From Adineta steineri (taxonomy: Eukaryota; Rotifera; Eurotatoria; Adinetida; Adinetidae): a stretch of 64,000 nt of DNA. Position 1 is the first letter of the stretch, and the number at the start of each line of letters is the position of its first letter. The position numbers and the translations under genes are program-made. Below, piece by piece: positions 38,997-51,300 of the stretch. The notes beneath the pieces were generated by a model, which saw nothing but the letters and a program-made list of their open reading frames with translations, did no database searches and was not told the DNA's origin. Location: positions 19,663 through 83,662 of the forward strand of contig CAJNOI010000303.1 in the NCBI GenBank assembly GCA_905250115.1. Reading direction: 5' to 3'.

Positions 38997-40541
38997 TTAG
39001 ATTTTATGAATACCAAGAATAAGACGATGGAAATGACTTAAAGTTATTTTCCACGGTCCATTAAGCAAATAATATTTCGACAAATTTTCTGATGTCATTG
39101 GTACATTTGGATTTTGTTGTTGAAAAAAATTTTGTAAAATATTTTTTACGGCAAAAAATGAACTTGCTTGATTATCTAATTAATAACAGAATAAAATAGT
39201 TATTGTGAATAATAGACATTCTATCTTTATGAAATTATAAAGCTTACCGATTTGAAGAACGACACTTCCATTAAAATCATTCGATTTGCACCATGTCATT
39301 TTGGAACAGTTACCACATTTTAATAAATGTCCCTTGCCTGCCATTGGTATTAAATTTATTTTACATGAAGGACATATCATTTCTTTTTGTAAATTTGGAA
39401 TTTCTTCGAAACAGGTATTGATTTGTTGAATGTCGATTTGATTGAATAACATTGATTCTTCCATGTTATGTAAATTAGGATTGATGGTCTAAGAAATTAT
39501 TTATACATATTTATATATACATACATAACTGAAATATTACTTACATTTGTTGTATGAGAAATTGTACTATTTGGACTTGTACTTAATATCATTTTATCAT
39601 GTGTTTCTTCCCGTTTTATTTGATTAAATATAAAAGTTTCACTCATTTTCAATGAATCAATTAAATCATTGTGTACCAATAAAGGTGTAGTACCACTACT
39701 ATCTCCAATAATAAACATTTTATATCGACATGGTTTTTCATTTTCATTAAAACTAATCTCTTCATTTTCATCTAATACTACAGCTTGCAATCGACTTGGT
39801 GTATTAGATAGAAGTGCATCATAAATTGTGGTTGTTCTTATAATGTAATCAGATTGTACAACTTCACTTTCAGCCCAATCTATACACTTGTCATCTTTAC
39901 TATTAATTGAGACTTTTATTGTTTGTCGATTAGCTTTAAATATAAAAAAATGATGTAATATTTATGTTGAAATTATTTTTATAAAATGAAAAAATTATCA
40001 ACCTAAATTAACTTTTTCAATCTGAACATTTTCTTGCGTTCTACACGAGCACGAAAAAAAAAATTCTCTCTCTCTCTAGTATTCTATGTTCATATTCAGC
40101 TACACTTAGAGTCTAGCATTATTATTTCTAAACATAAGAAAAGACGAGAAATAACTGTTTTTTTTTCATATAGAAAAAAAATTACAATATAAACATATAT
40201 TTAAGTAACATTTAGGAGCTGATTCAGTATTACCTTCATCTTTGGTTAGTGTGCCTTCTAAACGAACAGCTGATTTGTTTTTTTCAGCAGATAAAAGTAT
40301 TTTACCAGACATTGTTTCTTCAATACTCATTGTTGAAAAAACCCAACCAGATATAATTTCTTTGTCGGGTTTTATTAGTTGAAAACGTCGAAAATATTTA
40401 ACTTCACCACGTTTTTCACCCGTNNNNNNNNNNNNNNNNNNNNNNNNNNNNNNNNNNNNNNNNNNNNNNNNNNNNNNNNNNNNNNNNNNNNNNNNNNNNN
40501 NNNNNNNNNNNNNNNNNNNNNNNCGCATTCGTCTGAAAATT
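38997..40541 (-). CDS. OB-fold/zinc-ribbon protein, gap-interrupted and partial
   Basis: Exons recognised on the minus strand: 38997-39175 (C-terminus, LNGPWKITLSHFHRL), 39248-39488 (zinc ribbon CPSCKINLIP and CGNCSKMTWCK), 39545-39933 (SGTTPLLVHNDLIDSL, FIFNQIKRE, ILSTSPNSTI), an exon near 40005-40040 (ENVQIEKVNL), and 40202 to the gap (FRRFQLIKPDKEIISGWVF). The pattern of a DxSG..PL.....I..L strand followed by LSTSPNSTI resembles OB-fold single-strand DNA-binding proteins. The CxxC-CxxC pair could be a zinc ribbon as in RPA-like proteins. The junction near 40040 is not resolved, and the 100-base gap at 40424-40523 removes part of the N-terminal region. A fragment with an acceptor lies right of the gap. 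I cannot name the family. Confidence 0.55.
40424..40523. other. Assembly gap (100 N)
   Basis: Run of N interrupting the OB-fold/zinc-ribbon gene; its true length is unknown. Confidence 0.98.
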
Positions 40542-40824
40542 AAATCAATGCCAAAAGACTTTACAATACATGCAAATAACATTAAAAAATGTTGAAGGAT
40601 GTCTCATTTCTTTTTTGTTGTTTAATGTAATCGTAAAGAGAAAAAGAAGAAGAAGAAGAAAAAAAAGAAGAATGATGGAATAGGTAATATAAACATTCAG
40701 TCTCTTCATTGTCGTTATTGAAATAACAAAGAACAAAAATAAAAGGAATAAATAAAATGAAATAAAATCGAAAGAAAAAATCGTGTTTCTTGACAAGTTT
40801 AATTTTAATACAAAATATCTGATC

Positions 40825-42528
40825 ATGTCCAATACATTATGTGCATATAACGGTATACATGGATCTTTTAATCGTCCAGAAATAAGGTATACATATTAAG
40901 AAACCTTTTATTTTCACTTATATTGTTTTTTTTATTATTATTAATACAGGATGTTGGCTCATGCATTAGGAGTGAGATAAATACATGTTTAATAATTATT
41001 TTAATATACATAGTATTTTTTTCAGTTACCAGAAGATCGTATTGAATATAGATTAAATAAACTTGGACATGGAGAGACAATTCAAATTTCAGTAAGATTT
41101 ATCTGATAAAAATATTATAAATTTAATTTTTTTCTAATTTTAGAAAGTAATACTCTTACTCAAACAAGGTGCATTTATTACTGATCTTAATCTTATGTTT
41201 AATGATCAAAGTGGTCTATATAATAGCATGGTTTTGGCTAAAGCTCTTCAATTAGTTGATTCACATTTATTTAGGTAGAATTTTCATTCCCTATTAATTT
41301 TAATCTAATAATTTAAAACTAATTAGTTTTCATGAAATACGAAAAGCTCGTCTTTCTTTTGATTTCTATGAAATGAATGCATTAGGAAGTGATAAGAATA
41401 CATTCGAATTAATCTCACAAGCAATTAAAGTAATTATAACAAACAAATTTTTTTCTGAAATAATTATCTTATATTTTAGTCCTGTGGATATCGCATAAGT
41501 CCATTGAAGCTTAAACATCGTTTATATCATTATCATTTAAATAAAATACGCATATTACATTTATGTGAATATTTTGATCTATTATTAATGTCAAATCGTA
41601 TAGATAAAAAATCAGAATCATCGTCAAGAAAAGTATAAATTCCATTTATTTTTCTTATTTTACAAAGACAAAATTCTTCTGTTGTAGAGTATTGATATAG
41701 CGAATCCAAAATCTGTTGATCAACAAATAATAGATGAATTAAATGCCAAATATTTACATGATGAACATAATAGTTTCTTACAAGAAAATTTTGTGAAGGA
41801 AAAAATGATTGAAAGTTCAGTATGGCCAGCAAAAATTGTTCGACAAAATCAGGTTAGAATAGAAAATCTAATCATTATATATACATTTTATATTAAAACG
41901 AAAAGATGAATGAAGCTGCTGCACAAAAAGCTCGATTACAAAGACAATTAACAGCTAGTATATCATCATTGAAACATTCACGAGCTGGAAGTGCTTGTGT
42001 AACTCCATCAAATTCATCAACATTACGTAAAATAAAATTTTATATGAGAAAAAATAAATAATTAACTATTTAAAATAGATCATCGTCAATCTCGGCCAAC
42101 GTCAACATGTCCTGTCACACCTTCATTGCCAGTCATTGATCGAAGTGTTGCTTGTTCTACTGCACAATCAAATCGATCAATGATTTCAGAAATTGAAACA
42201 AAGACAAATGAAATTACAAATCGTCTTCAACAATTACAATCTGAATCAACATATCTAGTAATAAAATTTGTTTTTTTTCTATTAAAAACCAACTTATATT
42301 TAGGTTTTTAAATATGCTGTATATCGAGAAGATTATATGAATGAACTTTTTCCAAATGGTTTTACAAAATCAACTATAGAATATAATGAAAGTATGTTTA
42401 TTTAAAATAAATAATAAAATGAAATTTTCTTTTATTTCAATATCAAAGAACCCGTTTTACGTCGAGCTAAAACAGCTAAACCATCAATGTATTGGTCAGA
42501 TGGAGCTATCACAAAAAAAAACTACTAA
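40825..42528 (+). CDS. Conserved-looking protein of unknown function
   Basis: Begins MSNTLCAYNG and is split by short introns; the first exons are 40825-40886, 40950-40971 (22 nt) and 41026-41091, all in frame. The N-terminal half is helical and contains DLNLMFNDQSGLYN and ARLSFDFYEMNALGSDKNT, which recall degenerate EF-hand or helical-bundle sequence without the calcium ligands. The middle is Ser/Thr-rich (SSLKHSRAGSACVTPSNSS), followed by a predicted coiled coil (EIETKTNEITNRLQQLQSE) and a basic end finishing in AKPSMYWSDGAITKKNY-stop. I do not recognise the family; a ciliary or cytoskeletal role is only a guess. Its 3' end is 92 bp from the convergent end of ILVBL. Confidence 0.7.
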
Positions 42529-42619
42529 AGATTTATTTGTTCTTTATATCAAAACATTTAAATGAATACTGCAGCGAAATTAGATGAAAAACTACAAAAA
42601 AAAGAAAGAAAGAAAGACA

Positions 42620-45279
42620 TTACACCGACACACTGCCTTCACGAAAATTTGTTCTTCCGATGAGACAATTAATGAGAACACTTTTTTGTTGTTCTTGATT
42701 GAGTTCATTTGCTTGTTTAAATATATTTTTTATATCATGTTCATTTGTACGATCAAGTTGAAAACCAACACCACCCAAAGCTTCAACTATTTTATCATAT
42801 TTCGAATACTAGAAAGAATAAATTAAAAATTTCATCAGTACAGACTGGTATTTGACAGTGTAATAGATAGAAAGAAACTATTCGTGCTCTTATTTCCTTA
42901 ATAGAATAAAATTGTCTATTAAAAATCTATAATCTAACCTCTAATGAACATCCAACAATACTGCCTAATAATGGAACTTGATCACGAGCAATTTGACTCC
43001 AACAAGCATCGTTACCCACAACTGATATAATTGGTATCTAAAAAATAAACATTAGGATTTGTAAATCGATCAAATAGTTAGTTACTTTATGTCGGATAAA
43101 TGTATCATATTCCATAATACTATAACCAAGTGCACCATCACCATAAATAATCCAAACACTTGCTTCAGGTCGAACTAATTTTGCACCTAAAGCAAATCCA
43201 GCACCGACACCTAATGTACCAAATGCACCTGGATCTAACCATGTTAGTGGAGCTCGTGGACGAAGTATATACGCAGCTGTAGCTACGAAATCTCCTCCAT
43301 CTCCAACTAAAATTGCATTATCAGGTAATTGATTTTCTAATTCTTGTAGAACATGTACTGGATTTAAATGAACCTCTGTTAATTCGGATCCTTTTTTTCT
43401 ATAAACAAAAAACAATATATTTAAATAAGTCCAATTAAAAATATTTATTATTACCGATTAGTTTCTTCTTTAATATTATCTTTATTTCGAAGAGTTTCAA
43501 TCCATACATTAGGACATTTAAAATGTTTGTCTAATAAAATTTTATTTAATCGTATCAGAAAATCAGCTGGATCACCTTTAATAGGTAATGTTGGTTTCCA
43601 AAAAACATCACTATTCTAAAAAGATGATTATTATTTTTTAAATTTCATTATAGTTAAATATTGTTTTACTTGATGTAAACTAAATGAATTTCGATTAACA
43701 ATAATAATTTTTGATTTTCTCGAAAGAACTTTTCCATAACCAAGACGAAAATCACAAACAGCACCTAAGAATTAATTGATAAATAAAATAATTTAGTATT
43801 CAATTTTTTGTTACCAATTAAAAGAACAACATCAGCATCTTTTAATGCTTCTTTTCGACAGTGACGAAATTGTATTGAACTATTTTTACCAAGTAAACCT
43901 CTTGTCATACCACCGAGAAAACATGGAATGTTCATTGACTATAAGAATACAATAAAAAATATTCGGAAGAAAACACTTCATCTATTTACTTCAAGTGCTT
44001 CAACAACAGCACTTGTTGATGTTGGTAGAAGCGTAGTTTGACTACCTAATAAACAAACTGGACTATTTGCTGATCGAAGAAGGTGCGCAGCTTTGTGGAC
44101 TTAAATAAAAATCGAGAATAGATTATTTTATATTATTATAAGACTTAGATTTTACTCAAAGCATTTGATGCAAAAGGTATTTGTGGTGGTATTGGTAAAA
44201 CATCTTGTTTATCAAAAGCTCCAGCAAATGTTCCACGTGTATAAGCTGATAAATATCTAAATAAATTAAACCCATTAAAATATTTTCAATTGCTTTTTTT
44301 TCCTACTAACAAATTTGCTATTCTATCTAATATTGTTTTTGGATTTGGTTTTATTCCAACTTCACGTTCAACTATATGAAATGGATATAAAACATCAATT
44401 GGAAATTCAACAAATACTGGTCCTAAAAATAAAACAAATCTTTCATTCTTGTTATGTATTTTATAAGTCTTATTTACCTGGTGTTCCTGATTGAGCAATA
44501 GAAATAGCTTGTCGAAGTATATTTGTAATATCACGTACACGTTTAACGCTGACTGTATATTTACATATTGATTTAAATAAAGACATATGATCAATATCTT
44601 GTAATGCACCACGTCCTTTCGATAAATTAGCTGCACAACCACCGATTAATAATAATGGACTTTCAGCCATCTGTGCATTTTTTATTGCAGTGACAGTATT
44701 TGTTAGACCTAAACAAAAAAAAATTATAGTTTTATGTTTTGAAAAGAATAACAAAAAAGGTAATTGTTTTACCGGGTCCAGCAGTAACAACACAAACACC
44801 AATTTTGCCACTTAGACGGGAAACTGCATCAGCTTTATAAATAAAAATGAACCGTGTTTTTTTTAATTTAAAAATTCTAGAAAAATAATTTTACCAGCAA
44901 ATGCAGCATTTACTTCATGACGAGTATCAATTATACGTATACCACGTTTTTCACAAGCAACTAATATTGGCGATATATGACCACCGGATAAACAAAATAC
45001 ATATGGAATTCCATGAGCCTTGAATAGAAAGAAAAGTTTTATCTTATCTTATTCGATTTAAATAAATTATTTATTTACTTTAAGAACATTAGCAACAAGT
45101 TCACCACCATATGCTGTTGAATTTTCATCAAACTATAAGAAATTTAATGAATAAATAAATTTTAAATTGTTGAATATATCTTAATTAACCTTGTATATAA
45201 GTGTATATATCCATCGAGTTTTATAAGCAATAAAGAGAATCAATAATAATGAGATTAAAATGACTAGGAAGACCAGCAT
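42620..45279 (-). CDS. ILVBL: ILVBL/HACL2: thiamine pyrophosphate-dependent 2-hydroxyacyl-CoA lyase-like enzyme
   Basis: Membrane-anchored TPP enzyme of the acetolactate synthase-like group; the human orthologue ILVBL is an ER 2-hydroxyacyl-CoA lyase acting in phytosphingosine breakdown. The N-terminus has one hydrophobic anchor ([17 protein letters not shown]). Then come [41 protein letters not shown] (TPP-activating Glu), [90 protein letters not shown], the TPP/Mg motif GDGALGYS through [15 protein letters not shown], and the end [16 protein letters not shown]. The match with animal ILVBL runs over the whole length. It has many short exons. All key motifs are present, so activity is expected. 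Confidence 0.95.
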
Positions 45280-45943
45280 CCTTAATATAACAACGTATGA
45301 TATTGAGTACGAATCGTATTAAAAATATATGTTTTGAATAAGTGATCTAATTGTTTGCGTCAGTCAATATCGAAATGAATCATATTAAAATAGTCATTAG
45401 CAACCTTAACCACTCATAAGAAACACATGCATTACTTTTATGTGAATATTCTCGTCAACTTGTGTCATCTGTTGATATGGTGAAAACGTCACTTTATTAG
45501 GGTAGCAACAGAATAGGCGGATGAAAAGAAAATATTTATTTTTGAGTTTTAAGTATGAATAATTTTTCAGAGTGTGCATACTTACCATCAATTCTAAATT
45601 GTCATCAACTATTTCAGACAGAATGTGTATTTGTCTGTGAATAATTTGTTTGACTTGATATTAATAAATTATTATTATAAAGTAATATACAAAAGAAAAA
45701 ATTATATGATAAGTACACATTTACAGTGTTGAGCAAGATAGAATATAAAAAAAATTATTTTCAAGAAAGTAGATTTCAGAAACGACTTAATGAATATTTT
45801 CTAAATGTCAATATGAATTTTTTTGTCACAAATCATAGTTTATTCTTTTCGCTTTATCATGACTAATATTATGATAACTTTTTCTATTCTTGTAATTTAT
45901 TGAGTATAAAGTATTTCGATGATGTAGTATTGATATTTATTGA
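45280..45943. promoter_or_regulatory. ILVBL upstream region
   Basis: AT-rich, probably holding the ILVBL promoter. An open frame at 45406-45591 has no recognisable content. Confidence 0.45.
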
Positions 45944-46302
45944 TTAATAAACTGGTGATGTCAAGTAATCCGAAAAAATAAAAACCTGGAAAAGAAAGCT
46001 TTCAAAAAGAAGAAGTCCGGAAAAATTTTACCCGAAGCTTATTAATGAGAGAAGACATAACAAGTAAAGATGTAGAAACCTTAGAGACAATCTGGTGAGC
46101 TTATTTTTTTGAAACAGCCAGACGTGAGAATCCTTCGAGAAGTTCGGCACGGTCGATGTCGTTGTTGTAGCTGTAGGTATTCAGGATATGGATACGGACT
46201 ACTCTTCTTCCACACCAACATCCACGCGATAAAACCTTTCGAGAGGATTTGTTTCTTTTCCAGATTTTTCTTTTCCGGATTACTTTACATATTTAATAAA
46301 CT
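45944..46302. mobile_element. MITE-like element with terminal inverted repeats
   Basis: Terminal inverted repeats of about 40 bp lie at 45958-45997 and 46252-46290. They begin ATGTCAAGTAATCCG and, on the other strand, ATGTAAAGTAATCCG, and about 35 of 40 positions match. The 333-bp unit is flanked by a 10-bp direct repeat, TTAATAAACT, at 45944-45953 and 46293-46302, offset from the repeats by 4 and 2 bases. The interior is less AT-rich than its surroundings and has no recognisable transposase, so this looks like a non-autonomous DNA transposon. A 9-10 bp duplication would suit a Mutator-type family (inference). Confidence 0.75.
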
Positions 46303-46398
46303 TACCGTCAAATCAATTATTTAAAGTTGATAAACAAAATATATATCCGATTTTCTTTATAAGATTTTTATTATTCTAATTTCAAACTACAAAAAAGT

Positions 46399-47358
46399 CT
46401 ATGTCATTGCTCTTGTCTTTGGTTCTATTGTAGCAGTATGTTCAGGTGCTATTTGAATAGTTCTGTCTGGTATATGTAAGAACTTTTTAACTTGTTTCTG
46501 ATATGTAGCCGATGCAACATAATAAACTAAAAATGCGCAACTGTTAGGACAATACAAAATAACAGCGACGATATTTGATATACATGCTTCCAAATCTTTT
46601 CGATCAGTTGTTTTTGCAGTAAACAATGTAATAGCTGAATATGTATAATAGAATGCGTATGGAAGTGTTCCAATGACAATAAAAATAATATGAAGAAGAA
46701 TCATTGATGTTAGATGACGATGAGCTGCGTCACGATTACGAGCATTTCTCAATAAACTTACATTTCGATATGTTAAAATACCAAAAATAATAAGGATAGA
46801 AATCGGAACCATACCCCATATTAGAGGCAAATTAAAATATGAAGCAAATCGAATAAAACCTAAATTATTTATAAAAACACAAGCAATGCTTCCATCGCTA
46901 AGTTGAGTCAAACTTGAGAAGAGTGCAAGTGGTATTGAATATAATATCCAGAATAAAATTAAAATACACAAAACTCTTCTTACGTTAGAGATTTTACTCA
47001 ATCGACGTAATGTTTCAGATTGAGATGAAATAAAATATTGATCAATTGTAGCATAACAAATGCATGAAACTGATGTAAGTGCACAGAGTTGTAATAAATA
47101 AAAACGTACTTTACACCAACCAAGACTATTAGCTGCTACATCAACGTGTAAACCAGCAGACATTAATCGTGTTAATAAACCGACGAAAATATATATAAGA
47201 TTAAAACATGAAGCAACAAATAACAGCAAAGTAGATGGATTTCGATGATTTTTGTAGAATATACAAGCGTTAATTATATTACCCAATATTCCAACAGTAA
47301 AAAATACAGATCCAACATAGATAGTAAAGTTATTTGCGATATTAGTGTAAACAGACAT
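46399..47358 (-). CDS. Rhodopsin-type (class A) G protein-coupled receptor
   Basis: Single-exon frame of 319 aa starting at the first ATG. Seven hydrophobic segments are visible. The first carries GILGNIINACIFY (class A N in TM1). TM2 reads PSTLLLFVASCFNLIYIF, and a Cys before TM3 (LGWCKVRFYLLQL) is available for the conserved disulfide with the Cys in GSIACVFI. The TM3 end is IDQYF in place of DRY, TM6 contains IGTLPYAFYY, and TM7 ends CPNSCAFLVYY in place of NPxxY. The short C-terminal tail is basic then Thr-rich. The ligand is unknown. The intronless structure and loose motifs fit the expanded, lineage-specific chemosensory or peptide-type receptors of invertebrates. Confidence 0.88.
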   Translation of the reverse strand: MSVYTNIANNFTIYVGSVFFTVGILGNIINACIFYKNHRNPSTLLLFVASCFNLIYIFVGLLTRLMSAGLHVDVAANSLGWCKVRFYLLQLCALTSVSCICYATIDQYFISSQSETLRRLSKISNVRRVLCILILFWILYSIPLALFSSLTQLSDGSIACVFINNLGFIRFASYFNLPLIWGMVPISILIIFGILTYRNVSLLRNARNRDAAHRHLTSMILLHIIFIVIGTLPYAFYYTYSAITLFTAKTTDRKDLEACISNIVAVILYCPNSCAFLVYYVASATYQKQVKKFLHIPDRTIQIAPEHTATIEPKTRAMT

Positions 47359-48565
47359 GCTGTGGTTTACAATGAAGTTAACTTGAAGAGAGATAACTGA
47401 AGTATTCTGCTAAATGCGGATGTATTCGAGTAAAAAGAATGTAGGAGAATAAAGGAGGAAGAAAAACACAAGTTGAAATAAGGAATACTCTCTTCCGTCG
47501 GTACTTCAACTCTATTATTAGTCTGCTACACTGAATAATGAAAATTACGGCTGATGAGGAAATCAAAACAATTATCAATCAAAATATATAATCTAGCTCC
47601 ATAATTCAGTGTGCTTTGAAGCTAAAAATCACACGTTTGATCTTTAAGGTTAAAATAAGTATGAAAAAAGTGCATTCATCAAAAATAACTATCATGGTAT
47701 ATATTACGTACTATTTTAATTATAATAAGTAACTATATTTTTTAAGTGTGAATAACTAGAATGATATAGAAAAAGTCACAATTCTTTCTTAATTTTTCAA
47801 AAATAAGAATGAAAGTGTAAACCATGCCATCTGCATTACGTCTTTGCTTTAAGTATTTCTATTTATTTCTCAATGTATGCTATATTCTGATATTTTGTGT
47901 GTGTCAAAAGAGTAAAATCAGATAATGAATATCTTAAGGTATTATTTGATAAAAACGACTGATTTTATTGAAAGTCCTTAAAAGTCTGGTTCATAAAATT
48001 TCTATTCATAGATATATATTGAATAATAATTATCTCATCGGATGAATAATTATGTAAACTATTAGTTCGAGTTAAATCATCTTTGTTGAATCAAACATGA
48101 ATTGTATCTAATTGATTGAATGTGACAAGATAAAGAATAATTAAGCATATATATATATATAAGATTTTAGATATCATAAACCTCAATAATGTGTACTTAA
48201 CATTTTAAAAATATCCAAGTGCATCTATTTAAAATTCTTCTAAAAAGAACGTATATTCATTTCAAAGTCTTTATTAACGATCAGAAATGAAAGAAAATCG
48301 TTACAATAGATCTCAATCAATTTATAAAGACAAATATTGTCGATCAAGCTGTACTTTCCATAAGTCGGCTAGTATTTATTTGAGTTATTTAAAAATTGAA
48401 GTGAATAGTAATTAAAAATACGTATTAGCAATAGTTTTTGAGCAGCAAAAAAATATTTTTCAACAATTATATATTAGGAAATGGATAATAATGAAAATGA
48501 TTAAACTGCAGTAATGAATTTATATGTGAGCAAAAATAAATTTAATTTTAATAACAGAAAAATTA
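47359..48565. promoter_or_regulatory. Receptor upstream region
   Basis: AT-rich. A hydrophobic frame at 47378-47578 just upstream of the receptor has no ATG start and is probably leader sequence. A short (TA)n run lies near 48150. Nothing else recognised. Confidence 0.4.
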
Positions 48566-48628
48566 CTATTTGATCAAAGCTTTTTTAGCTTTAGATGGCC
48601 TGCCTCGCTTTCTTTTTGCACTAGTTGC
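48566..48628 (-). pseudogene. Terminal-exon fragment with an AT-hook
   Basis: On the minus strand, after an acceptor-like CTCTTAG, the frame reads ATSAKRKRGRPSKAKKALIK and stops. KRGRPSK is an AT-hook core. No further exon is recognisable upstream, so this is an isolated remnant or a chance frame. Confidence 0.3.
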
Positions 48629-48631
48629 TAA

Positions 48632-48688
48632 GAGTGTCAATGTGAGTGAGTGTCGGTACTGTTTTCATTTTACAACCACACCCGCCTA
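48632..48688. repeat. G-rich/C-rich hairpin, copy 3 (weak)
   Basis: A G/T-rich arm (GTGAGTGAGTGTCGG) is followed by a C-rich arm (ACCACACCCGCC). Pairing is only moderate, about 8 of 11 positions. It has the same order of arms as the other copies. Confidence 0.4.
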
Positions 48689-49638
48689 GAAATATACTGT
48701 GATACGTGCTGTGACTGAGTCATTTGTACAAATGTTATATTTGTTAATGGGTAAATCGATCTCATCAACAAAACATAAATTTCTCTTTTATTTTACAAAT
48801 TGTGACAATATATACAGGAAACTAATGAGAGAGAAAAAATCCGAAACAATTTGAAAATTAGCATAAGACGCGAAGAGAAAATCCTGGAAAAACATAAAGA
48901 GATCAAAAGAATTGGATAAAACCAAGAGATGTAAGAAAATAAAGAAGATTATATGTATATGTTAGGGATTCATTGAAATCATCCTTTTCATTCCATATAT
49001 GTCTTCTCTTTCTGGTCGTCTCACACTTGTGTACAAATTTTTTCCGTTCTTTCACATATGGTCTTTTACCTGTAATCTACACGATATAGTATAGAAAAAA
49101 AAAGAGACAAAAACAAAAGTCCATATTGTCCTTGCTATGTAATATTTATCTTCATTCTTGCTGAATTATTATATTTATCGCTCACTTAATATATTTATTG
49201 CTAAGTCAATTTTATTATCGCTAAACTTGATTATTGCTTATGTATATTATTTATTGCCCCATTAAAAGTCAGTTCCATAAATCTAATACAACAAAACATG
49301 AATAACAAATAGCTTAATGATTGAATTCCACGTTATGTTAATGAATAAAAGGATACAGTGTTATACCGTCACAAAGTAACATTCGCTGATAAATATGAAT
49401 ATTCTGCATTAGCTTATTAATATTACTAGTAGAATCTTAAAAAAACTATGATAGTGTTTATATCATAATAAGAAACTATTTGATGAATAAATGAATGATA
49501 CACAAATTTTGTTATCATAGAAATATCTTATTGATTTTGTTTCATTGAATAAAAATGTAAAACATCACAATGAAAGTTCATTTCGCTTGCAAATAGTAAA
49601 TCGCCTGATCACAAACTACACTTTTTCCTAATAGATTA

Positions 49639-49683
49639 GTTCATCTTTTTTCACTATCGTTTTCACGATAAGAAAAGATGAAC
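49639..49683. repeat. Stable 18-bp stem hairpin
   Basis: GTTCATCTTTT..TATCG pairs with CGATAAGAAAAGATGAAC with two small bulges, around a loop of about 6 nt. Flanking bases extend the pairing only slightly. It could be a structured RNA or a remnant of an inverted-repeat element. Confidence 0.6.
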
Positions 49684-49945
49684 GAAATTGCAGTATACTC
49701 ATTATTCATTGATAGAACTAATATAGTTTCAATATGTTTACATTTTATTTCTATCAAGGTAGTTTATGATATTTTCTATTATGGCAATTAATGAATGTAT
49801 ATTTTTGAGTAGACTATACTTATACATGTTATTAAAAAGTGTTACCCATAAAACATATTATGACTTAATTTTCAAATAACAGTAAGTCACTCAGACGACT
49901 TGGGTATTAGTATTGTTCAATTTAATATTAAGAAAAATCATGTTC

Positions 49946-49998
49946 AGGGTAGGTATAGATGTGAGCTAAGAGAAGATACTCACTCACACTCATACTCT
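49946..49998. repeat. G-rich/C-rich hairpin, copy 4 (weak)
   Basis: GGGTAGGTATAGATGTGAG and CTCACTCACACTCATACTC are partly complementary (about 12 of 18 with gaps), with G-arm first and C-arm second as in copies 1, 2 and 5. Confidence 0.45.
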
Positions 49999-51300
49999 CG
50001 AGATCGATCGTTGCCTTTCATCTTCGATACTATTTCTATTACACTGATAGAGACATCAGAAAAGAGACCATTCTTCCTCATATTTATAGTACCCCATCTC
50101 TATCTTCGACATAGTTCCGGAATGTTCTTCTTTGAACGAGTAGGAAGAAAAACTCTAGACGGTTTGTATAAATATCGGCAATTATTTTTGCATTCCACTG
50201 TATATATATATATAGTCCATATTTTTGTTACAGTGACTCTCCAACATTGCGATTTGTTTTCTTCATTTTTTTTATTTTTTTCAGTCATACATTCTTAATG
50301 CGTTCTTCCGTCTGTATTTGACTTCTCTTCTCTGTTTGTTTGTCTATCTGGATTCGATGTGATTATTTCTAATATTTGTTGTTTTCATTTCCGCTTCTCA
50401 CATTTTGTGTATTCTTTTCTTGATTATAAATAAAGATTGATTATCTGTATCGGAACTATTCGATCGATAAATTGATATGCGTACAGTAAATCAGTAGTGC
50501 TTTGCGATCATTCTTTTTTTCTACTCATATCAAGAAAAACTACAGTAGTTTACCCATCAGTGCAACTTATATTAGGTATTACAAATAGGTGACACACTTT
50601 AAAGTTTTCGCTTTGTTTTCTTTTTCTCTCTCTTGAGAAGTAGCTGTCTAATTCAACTTTTAATATTAATGAAACAAAAAAAAATATCAGCATATTTATT
50701 CAACAAAGTATAAATGAAGGAAATGAATTCGAAATTTTTGCATGTTATAGAAGAGAGTAAAATAGCAAGATCTACTAGAATCTATTCCTATTTTAGTGTT
50801 CGATCATTTTCGCTCTCACCCTCTAAATAGTAAATCGACTTAATTTCGAATGCTATGCCTGATTTAATCATCACACTAGGATTAAAAGATGCAAGAGTTG
50901 ATCGAAGTCAACCGAAAATTTCGAATTTTCAATCAGTTCCGACTAATTCTAGCACTTTCTAATGATATTTCGTCTAATAAAGCAGTTGCATCAGACAGAA
51001 CGATCAAAACTGAGTAAGTCTCACTCGAAGAATTGATTAGAACTTGATACGTGATTAAATCAAAAATGTATGAAGTAATTCTTGAATTTAAAGAGTTGAC
51101 TGTACTCGAAATTCTATCATATTTTTCTAAGAATTTTTCATATAGCATCAGTAACTTATTTCAAAGGCTTACCGTTCAGAACAACGAATAAACTAAAAGT
51201 AATTGAAGAAAGATTGTTAATATTATAGTGGCAACTTGACAAAAGAGTGGTTTTTATGTTGAAGTTAAACTTCTGCACTCTATTCTTTGTTTATAGTGTG

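Larger units (their letters stand above)
48629..51300. other. Long gene-poor region with hairpins
   Basis: 2.7 kb without a supported gene. It contains two members of the G-rich hairpin group (48632-48688 and 49946-49998) and a stable hairpin at 49639-49683. Open frames at 49900-50298 and 50933-51148 lack recognisable domains. Confidence 0.5.

Noticed and set aside
47378-47578. Hydrophobic 66-codon frame just upstream of the receptor
   Set aside because: It lacks an ATG start and is separated from the receptor by a stop codon; probably leader sequence.
49900-50298. 132-residue open frame in the gene-poor stretch
   Set aside because: No recognisable motif, overlaps a G-rich hairpin, and opposite-strand frames are equally open.
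50933-51148. 71-residue minus-strand frame (YEKFLEKYDRISS...)
   Set aside because: Has an ATG and a plausible helical composition, but no homology, no neighbouring exons and short length.
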